Assembly (NCBI RefSeq): GCF_033807715.1
Contig: NC_084599.1
Span: forward strand, 26,716,125 to 26,780,124
Length of the DNA: 64,000 nt
Direction of reading: 5' to 3'
Source: Cololabis saira
Lineage: Eukaryota; Chordata; Actinopteri; Beloniformes; Belonidae
In this document: positions 57,416 through 64,000 of the stretch, one piece after another
Layout: each line of letters opens with the position of its first letter
Position numbering within the stretch: the first letter of the stretch is position 1
Notes under the pieces: generated by a model
Seen by the model: the letters and a program-made list of their open reading frames with translations, nothing else
Told to the model about the DNA's origin: nothing
Databases searched by the model: none
Made by a program: the position numbers and the translations under genes

Positions 57416-60400
57416 TTAGTCAAACTTTATCTTCTTTCCCTGTGGTTTTGAGCCAAATCCACCACCTCCTCTTCCACCTAAAAATCAAAACAGAGGAAAC
57501 GGGTCAATACATTTGGTCATATGGGAGAACAAGATTTAAGATTAATCAGAGCACACCAGTCTAATATTTAGCTGGAGTTCTCGTAATATATTATAAACTG
57601 CCCATTAGGTAACTTAAAACAAAAAACAAACAACTCTTGATATAAATGTTTCAATCACCTCCAAATCCGCCACGTCCGCCACCACGAGGGCCTCCTCTTC
57701 CTCCCCGTCCTCCTCCTCCTCTACCACCTCCAAAACCACGACCTCCTCTGAATCCTCCTCCACGGCCACCGAATCCGCCACCACGACCACCGAATCCTCC
57801 ACCGCCGCCGCGTCCTCCACGGAAGCCGCCGTCGCCCTTTGGCTTGGCGTAGTCCAGGGTTATCTTGCTGCCGTCGATCTCACCCTCCTCCATCGCCTCC
57901 TTGGCTGACTTGCAGTCGCCCTCGTTGTCAAAGTCCACAAAGCCAAATCTGTTGGAATTAATAACAGATGTAAGTGAAACAATCAGACTGGACTCATTTT
58001 TTAAAGCTCAGACTAAAAATTAGTTGTGCTACACAACTGTAACAGCCCATTAAACTGTAGTTAGCCCATCACTAAGACAGGCTGGGGCTCACAAGAGCAG
58101 TCGGTATATTCCACCTTACCCTTTTGATGAACCCGTTTCTCTGTCTGTAACTATCCTGGCGCCAACAGCACTATCGAAAGCATCCTTAAGGGTCTGGTCG
58201 GTCGTGTCCTCAGAAAGTCCCTTCACAAAGAGGGTTTTTGTTGGACCTGGTGAGGAAAAGAAAATGTAGAATTAAAAATCTAGCGCCACATTGATTATCT
58301 GGACAAAAGCAATATTACACAGTAAAGCCTCTTGAACAAACCAGATCAGGACTTGACTATCTTTGAATCATCACCGAAATTTCAGATCAAAGTTTCATCA
58401 TATCTGGCCAGTTTGATCTTTGGACAATATTCAAACAATATTCAAACTACCAACTGTTTAAGCATACCAGAGTTCCCTCTGCCTCCGTCCCTTCCTCCGC
58501 TTTGTTGGCTGAACTCCAGTCGAATTGACCGGCCATCAATTTCTGAGTAGTTTAGGCTTTCCATGGCCTCCTTGGCATCATCAGTGTTCTCGAACTCTAT
58601 GAAAGCAAAACTAAAAGGAGAGAGACATAACGTTAGGTAACACATCAAGCGACTTATTCGCAGGTCTCAGATCTTGTTAAACAATCAACAGTTTTGTTCC
58701 CACTCAATTAGGGCTGGGCGATTTTGGACAAAAATAAAATCCCGATTTTGGATTTTTTTGGTAAAACTAAAAAAGACAATGGAATAAAATGTTTCAAATA
58801 TTTTATCTTTATTTTTAAAGAAAAATAGCAAACAAATTTCCCTATTGGGAAAGAAGTGCAATTGAAAGATACTGTAAATCCTCCTTGAGTTTAGTAAAGT
58901 GACAACATTTACCATTTTCTTGACCAAACAAAGATGACTAGACGAGCTCTGTCTGTAATGCAGCCAGCTGCAAAAAAGGAAAATCGATTTTCCTTTTTTT
59001 AACATCGATTGTGATTAAAAAATCCGATTTAGATTTAAAATCGATTAATCGCACAGCCCTACACTCAATATCGTCCATTACACAGTCAAGCGATTCCCCA
59101 ATTACATGTGTTGCACAGCAGACGTGGGAGACACCCATATAGGAATGGGGCCAGCATGTTCTGACTGAGCATTTTCTCTGCTTCTCGTGCGAATCCATTC
59201 AGAATCACAGGTATGATTAAGAGGAGCTCATGAGAAGGGGCTTTTGTCTGGGAAGCTTTGGAGAATTCCAAAACAAATCCCAGTGGTTGTCGTCTTCCTG
59301 GAACTACAAACGTCAAATTTGACATCTGCCAAACAGCTACTTACCCTTTTGGTCTGCCGTCTTTTTGTGGAATCCTTATAGAGACAGCCTTCTCAAACGT
59401 GGACTGTAGGGTTTCCTCTGTGGCACTGAAGGAGAGATTATTCACCACCAGTGTTTTGTTTACTGCTCCGGCCGCTGTACAAAGAGAAAACAGTGATGAG
59501 TTACAAAACTGCATTTTCATTGATACCTTATCAGGCTGGATTCGTTTTCAGTTTGGCTTTTAAAAAAAATGCCATCATACCTGCAACTTTGCCTCCTTTT
59601 TGGCTCTTTTCTCCAACATAGTCGACAATGATGGACCTCCCCTGGACATCGGCTCCCTGGGCCTCCTCCAGCATCTTCTCTGCTTCAGTCTCAGATTTGA
59701 ATTCAATATAGGCAATGCTGTAAGGAAAAGGAGATTAACTGTCTGGGACCAGATTGGAAAATTGCCATCAATTTGCAAGTTGGGAGAGGAAAAAAGTTCT
59801 TACCCCCTGTTTGAACCGTTCTGGCCTTGAGGTAGCCTTACATCAACTGCATCTTCAAACAGTTCTTTCAGGTCTTCAACCGTTGTGGAGAATGGAAGGT
59901 TTTTTACAAAGAGTGTGCGTGCGTCTCTCTCTGTTGGAAAATGTAAAAGTATTGACTTTTAATTTCAGATGCGTTCATTACAGAAACTAGTTTCGTGTGG
60001 GATCTACAGCTTTACAACGTACCTTTCTTTCCCTCTTGTGCGGTCTCTTTGCTGCGGGCCTTGTCCAGCCTCACCTCCTGACCCATGATTTTCTTGCCAC
60101 TGAGCTCCAGTGCTTGGTTCATGTCATCCTCAGATGCAAACTCAACATACCCAAATTTCCTGTTGAGACAAAAATCACATTGTTACTACATTCCAATTTA
60201 AACACTTTTTAAGAATCGGTGTTGAAAAATCTTTTATTTTAACCCTTCCACCAACACACCCAAGCTCTGTATAGGTATAAATCAGGCTAAATCACTCTTT
60301 CCTACTACTACTTACTTTGAGCCACCTAACCGGACATCGGTGATCTCAAGACTGTTTTTTGAGAAGAATTTCCTGAGGGCCGCTTTGATCTCATCAAAGT

Positions 60401-63400
60401 CTTTTGTTGCGTTCAAGTTTCCGACAAACAGACAGAAGCCTGGTAAATAAAGAAAAGATGCGGGGGTTATCATTTGGGAAAGACTAGAATGACAATAAAG
60501 AAGCTAAGCACATTCAGAATAAAGAAGGTGACATCACACATCAGTATTAAGTCCCTTGTTGATCATCATTAGAAGCTGAACTCTGATAATAACAAAGCAA
60601 CTCATTTTACCTTCTCCTTCAGCCTTTGCTTTTTTTGCAGGTGGTGCATCTTTCTTGTTGTCTGCCTTCCTCTTTGCAGGTTTGCCTGCAGAGTCTGTTA
60701 AGAAAGAAGCAGTGGTTCATTATGCAGTCATTTCAGTAAGTTTAATATGACAGTTATAGGTTAAATTTACCATCTATGACTTGGTGTAGCAGCTACAAAC
60801 GTGGGCTATGCCACCTCTGGTGTTTTTACACCTGGATTTGTTTGTGTTGCTCAGTAATTATTCCACCAGCCACTGGGAGGCAGTGTCGGTACTCTGCAGC
60901 AAGTATTATTTTTCTTTTACCAGAGTTGCAGCTGAAAAATGTTGAGTCTTTGCCATTATTACAGGCACTGCACCAAACTACACTGCTTTATCTAGTATTT
61001 TGCTTGTTTCATTTGAATAAACAAATATAAATAAATAAATGATGAATGTGGCAGCGATTGAGGATAGAACCGGCAGACAATGAAACACACCGGCACCGAA
61101 GACATAGCACTGCCTTTTATTTACCTCCGTACATACCACACATGAGTACTGGACAACCACATGCATGCCAAGAAATGGAGGATTTCAGGTGACATTTACT
61201 TATTAAACTTGGATAAGCTTTTGGACAACATTTGGTATAATGTGGGATGTCTGCTGTGTGGTTGCTGACATCCTGGCCTTGAATTGAATAAAAATTACCT
61301 TTTAATTTTTAAGAAAACCGTGTTTCTATTTTAAAACTAGGTCAAAATCCACCATATCAAATAACAGAAACCCACCTTCATCGTCATCATCATCTTCCTC
61401 ATCGTCGTCATCATCATCTTCCTCGTCATCATCATCATCCTCCTCCTCCGACTCTTCTTTGGCCTTGACCATGCCGGCTTTCTTTGCCTTTGCTGGTGCA
61501 GGAGTAGTGTCCATTTCTTCTTCGGAGTCTGAAAAGTAAACAATACTTGACTATTTTTGTGACTGAATTAAAACCATGCAAACCCCTCCATTAGCCCGTG
61601 TCAGATATACAAATGTACCATCACAGAAGATCAGTATTAAGTCCCTTGTTGATCATCATAGAGTTCTTTGTAATACCAAATCATTTTGGAATTGGTCAGT
61701 CTTAATCTTACCATCTTCCTCATCATCGTCGTCGTCATCGTCAGACTCTTTAGCAGGCTGTGGTTTAGCTTTGCCTGGAGTAGCTTTCTTGGGGGGTGGG
61801 GCCTCCTCTTCTGACTCCTCATCATCTTCAGAGGACTCTTTAGCAGCTTTAGCTGCTGCTTTGGCTCCTGCTTTAGCAGCTTTCTTGGGGGGTGGGGCCT
61901 CCTCCTCCGATTCATCATCCTCATCATCGGACTCCTGTGCAGCCTTGCCCTTTGCTGGGGACTTGGCGGGCGCCTTGGCAGGCTTTGCAGCTGCTTTGCC
62001 TGCTTTCTTGGGGGGCGGTGCCTCCTCTTCAGACTCATCTAGAAGCAAACAGCCCTTATGCTTAATTACAACAAATCAAAGTTTGTGGGAGTGCGACAAA
62101 CATTAATAAATGTATGTATTAATAAATAAATGATTGATGTGACAGCGATTGAGGATAGAACCGGCAGACCATGAAATACACACCGGCACCGAAGACATAG
62201 CACTGCCTTTTATTTACCTCCGTACATACCACACATGAGTACTGAACAACCACATGCATGCCAAGAAATGGAGGATTTTAGGTGACATTTACTTAAAACA
62301 TTAAACTTTGATAAGCTTTTGGACAACATTTAGTACACCATGGGCCTTTGCACCTCTAATACGGCGACACGACATACCATCATCTGATTCTTCTGCCTTG
62401 GCTGGGGTGGCTTTACCCTTTCCTTTAGCGGGTGTTGCCTTTGCCTTTACAGGCGTCTTCTTTGGTGGAGGCGCTTCCTCCTCAGATGACTCTTCCTCTG
62501 TTGATTGAAATCATGTTTAAGGCCCAACATTAGACTTAAGTTACTCAAGCTTGCCAATGCACCATTTACACCATTTACAGCAAACTCTTAATTACAACAA
62601 ATCAAAGTTCTTGGGAGTGCAACATTAATAAATGTATGGAACATATAATAAATAAATGATTGATGTGACAGCGATTGAGGATAGAACCGGCAGACCATGA
62701 AATACACACCGGTACCGAAGACATAGCACTGCCTTTTATTTACCTCCGTACATACCACACATGAGTACTGAACAACCACATGCATGCCAAGAAATGGAGG
62801 ATTTCAGGTGACATTTACTTAAAACATTAAACTTTGATAAGCTTTTGGACTACATTTAGTACACCATGGGCCTTTGCACCTCTAATACGGCAACACTACA
62901 TACCATCATCTGATTCTTCATGACATGATTATTCTTAAATCATGTTTAAGGCCCAACATTAGACTTAAGTTACTCAAGCTTGCCAATGCACCATTTACAC
63001 AATTTACACTGTCACAAGACATCAGAGATGCTTATTTGGGGAAAACACATTTTCAATGTCAGAAAATGTCAGTCAACCTTTTGAACTTTATGTCAGGTCT
63101 AACTACAATACATTTTTTACTATTTATTTACTACTATTGTAAATAAAAATGTAATAAATATCAAATTTGTCCTTCTCGGTAGATGCTCAAGTTAAAGTTG
63201 TAAACTGCAGCAACTATTAGGGACTACCAGGGACATCCAGTTCAGAACACTAAACATTTTGCTACTCACCAGACTCGTCATCATCTTCACTTTCTGCCTT
63301 TTTGGCAGGGGTGCCATTTTTGACCGGTGTAGCTTTAGCCCCTTTCTTTGTCACTTTAGGCGGAGGAGCCTAAAACAAAAAAAATAATTACTTTCAATAA

Positions 63401-63547
63401 CAATAAATGCACACAAAACAGGGACAGAAATGTTAAAGTAGCTGTGTCTCGTACCTCTTCCTCTTCGCTGTCTTCTTCACTGGATTCTTCTTCCACCTCT
63501 TTAGGGGGTGGAGCAGCTTTTTTCTTCTGAGCCTGCTGATTTACTGA
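57416..63547 (-). CDS. ncl: NCL, nucleolin (first exon outside the window)
   Basis: Nucleolin binds pre-rRNA and chromatin in the nucleolus and supports rDNA transcription and ribosome assembly. Minus-strand exons in order: 63547-63455, 63369-63270, 62497-62378, 62038-61712, 61528-61376, 60694-60611, 60439-60316, 60159-60023, 59930-59804, 59717-59581, 59474-59345, 58610-58468, 58246-58120, 57948-57659 and 57477-57416. All phases agree and the sum is 2,154 nt (717 codons plus TAA). The N-terminal part alternates Lys/Ala/Pro stretches (repeated APPPKK) with Glu/Asp runs. Four RRMs follow: RNP2/RNP1 pairs CLFVGNL/KFGYVEF, TLFVKNL/IAYIEF, TLVVNNL/FAFIEF and TLFVKGL/GFGFVDF. An RGG/FGG tail ends in [10 protein letters not shown]. 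Each RRM is split by an intron just before RNP1. Human NCL is 710 residues. The initiating exon (MVK-type start expected) must lie beyond 64000. Confidence 0.97.
58341..58407 (-). ncRNA. snord20: C/D snoRNA SNORD20 (U20)
   Basis: On the minus strand the terminal stem CCAGAT/ATCTGG encloses C box ATGATGA, D' CTGA, C' GTGATGA and D CTGA in about 67 nt. The guide AGATAGTCAAGT just upstream of box D is complementary to ACTTGACTATCT near the 3' end of 18S rRNA. The fifth base before D pairs with a uridine, in line with the known U20 target 18S U1804. It lies in the intron between the exons for RRM3 part 2 and RRM4 part 1. Human U20 is also in an NCL intron. Confidence 0.92.
58709..59061. mobile_element. 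353-bp hAT-type MITE in NCL intron
   Basis: The ends TAGGGCTGGGCGATTTTGG and AATCGCACAGCCCTA are flanked by a perfect 8-bp duplication CACTCAAT (58701-58708 and 59062-59069). The interior is AT-rich with AATCGATT words. It is non-coding. It makes up about half of the intron splitting RRM3. Confidence 0.9.
60508..60574 (-). ncRNA. snord82: C/D snoRNA SNORD82 (U82), copy 1
   Basis: Minus strand: C box ATGATGA (60563-60569), guide CAACAAGGGACTTAATA ending at D' CTGA, C' GTGATGT, and D CTGA (60514-60517). The guide matches ATTAAGTCCCT of 18S rRNA over 11 nt, and the fifth base before D' faces an A, fitting the known U82 target 18S A1678. It sits in the NCL intron 60440-60610. Confidence 0.88.
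61044..61184 (-). ncRNA. H/ACA snoRNA in NCL intron, copy A
   Basis: Minus strand: hairpin 1 is closed by CCTCC/GGAGG (61181-61177 with 61128-61124). The H box AAATAA lies in the hinge (61122-61115), hairpin 2 is closed by GGCAGTG/CGCTGCC, and then ACA (61049-61047) lies three bases from the 3' end. The size is about 140 nt. This is the full H/ACA layout. Human NCL hosts the H/ACA RNA SNORA75 (U23), but I could not match the pocket sequences, so no name is given. Copies B and C are in the two other introns. Confidence 0.85.
61596..61664 (-). ncRNA. snord82: C/D snoRNA SNORD82 (U82), copy 2
   Basis: Minus strand: C box ATGATGA (61653-61659), then the same guide CAACAAGGGACTTAATA before D' CTGA, C' GTGATGG and D CTGA (61601-61604). 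The guide and C/D' boxes match copy 1, while the half before box D differs. It lies in the NCL intron 61529-61711. It targets the same 18S adenosine by inference. Confidence 0.85.
62135..62278 (-). ncRNA. H/ACA snoRNA in NCL intron, copy B
   Basis: Same layout as copy A: CCTCC/GGAGG stem, AAATAA hinge, GGCAGTG paired with CGCTGTC, and ACA at 62140-62138. In hairpin 2 one G-C pair of copy A is a G-U pair here, so the stem is kept. It lies in NCL intron 62039-62377. Confidence 0.85.
62661..62804 (-). ncRNA. H/ACA snoRNA in NCL intron, copy C
   Basis: Nearly identical to copy B, with ACA at 62666-62664 and the GGAGG/CCTCC stem kept. It lies in NCL intron 62498-63269, in the second unit of the tandem duplication. 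Confidence 0.83.
62903..62919 (-). pseudogene. Remnant of a duplicated NCL exon
   Basis: The plus strand reads CCATCATCTGATTCTTC, identical to the 3' end of the exon 62497-62378 with its GT donor next to it. The rest of the exon is replaced by a short unrelated stretch, and the flanks then resume. The acceptor and body are gone, so the copy cannot be spliced in. Confidence 0.75.
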
Positions 63548-64000
63548 CTGGAAGGACAAAAAAAAGGATTTAAATGAAAGAACATGTTCGACTTTGTCTC
63601 AATTTAATTTCAATTAAATCGTCCTTAATTCAAACACGATAGCTGTATAAGTTAACAACCATGTTTAAATATACTTTGTCAAGGAATGCGAGACTTTTAC
63701 ACAAAACAAAAAATGCAGTCATTAAACAAAATCAAAGGGAAATAGGAGTAGGGGGAAGTAAAAAACTTATGAGGTCCTACCCCTTGTTTCTATTTTGCTT
63801 ATAACAGCAAGCTTTACTACTTTACCAAAACAAATTATACCTGTTATTACCTTTTGAAAATAGTACAGCATTATACCTCATACATATACTTGAGCATTAT
63901 TATTATACCTGAGCTTTATAAATAGATATACCAGAGCAATTATAAATATACATACACACATATTATCATATAAACAATATAATCATTTTACATATACACC
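63548..64000 (-). other. NCL intron 1, no feature seen
   Basis: AT-rich intronic DNA upstream of the second NCL exon. No start exon, snoRNA box pair or transposon was recognised before the window ends. Confidence 0.5.

Larger units (their letters stand above)
62060..63008 (-). repeat. Tandem duplication of an exon-intron-snoRNA unit in NCL
   Basis: Unit 1 is 62060-62586 and unit 2 is 62587-63008. Both start CTTAATTACAACAAATCAAA, carry an H/ACA snoRNA copy, the words GTACACCATGGGCCTTTGCA, the start of an acidic exon, and end CTTGCCAATGCACCATTTAC. Unit 1 keeps a full 120-nt exon. Unit 2 has lost about 100 bp of it. Confidence 0.9.

Noticed and set aside
57614..57852. Pro-rich plus-strand frame and acidic minus-strand frame
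   Set aside because: Both are out-of-frame readings of the nucleolin RGG-tail exon.
57949..58119. Possible C/D snoRNA in the last-but-one NCL intron
   Set aside because: A GTGATGG box and CTGA exist, but there is no proper C box, terminal stem or rRNA guide that I could recognise.
61576..62106. 176-codon Ser/Ala-rich frame on the plus strand
   Set aside because: Antisense shadow of the acidic nucleolin exon 62038-61712, whose splice sites and phase fit NCL.

Overview
The window is nuclear DNA of a ray-finned (teleost) fish. The genes are split by GT-AG introns and their proteins align by eye with vertebrate families. The spacer DNA carries fish-type repeats: hAT, Tc1 and Harbinger-like MITEs, Rex/L2-like LINEs, and long ATGT, CATA and ATT microsatellites. 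The gene order ARMC9 (+), B3GNT7 (+), NCL (-) is the order I recall from human 2q37, so this is a conserved syntenic block.

Region 1 (1-2,700) is the upstream side of ARMC9: repeats, a small palindromic MITE, a candidate promoter with two X-box-like half sites and a YY1-like site, and a LINE-tail-like repeat. Region 2 (2,808-about 28,000) is ARMC9, a LisH/armadillo protein of the ciliary base, readable over 23 constitutive exons. Two in-frame 36-nt candidate cassette exons lie in one intron. Another intron (15,867-22,209) is a nest of transposons: a long-TIR element with an intact 376-codon ORF, and a 2.46-kb near-perfect palindrome with TTAA target duplications that landed inside an older LINE. 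Another LINE, itself split by a Harbinger-like MITE, lies in the next intron.

Region 3 (about 28,000-44,700) is a gene-poor spacer with two hAT elements that have perfect 8-bp target duplications, two LINE remnants, a Tc1 remnant, a 0.42-kb direct duplication and microsatellites. Region 4 (44,760-48,360) is B3GNT7: a non-coding first exon, one intron, one coding exon and a poly(A) signal. A 109-bp MITE sits directly at its inferred promoter. Region 5 (48,700-56,790) is repeat-containing spacer with no gene seen.

Region 6 (56,795-end) is NCL (nucleolin) on the minus strand: 15 exons totalling 717 codons plus stop, with only the initiating exon beyond the window. Its introns host small nucleolar RNAs: SNORD20, two SNORD82 copies, and three copies of one H/ACA snoRNA in three different introns. 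Two of the H/ACA copies belong to a tandem duplication that also copied an acidic-repeat exon, so protein repeat number and snoRNA dosage appear to have grown together. The functional theme of this end is ribosome biogenesis: the host protein is nucleolar, and the two C/D families match 18S rRNA methylation guides.
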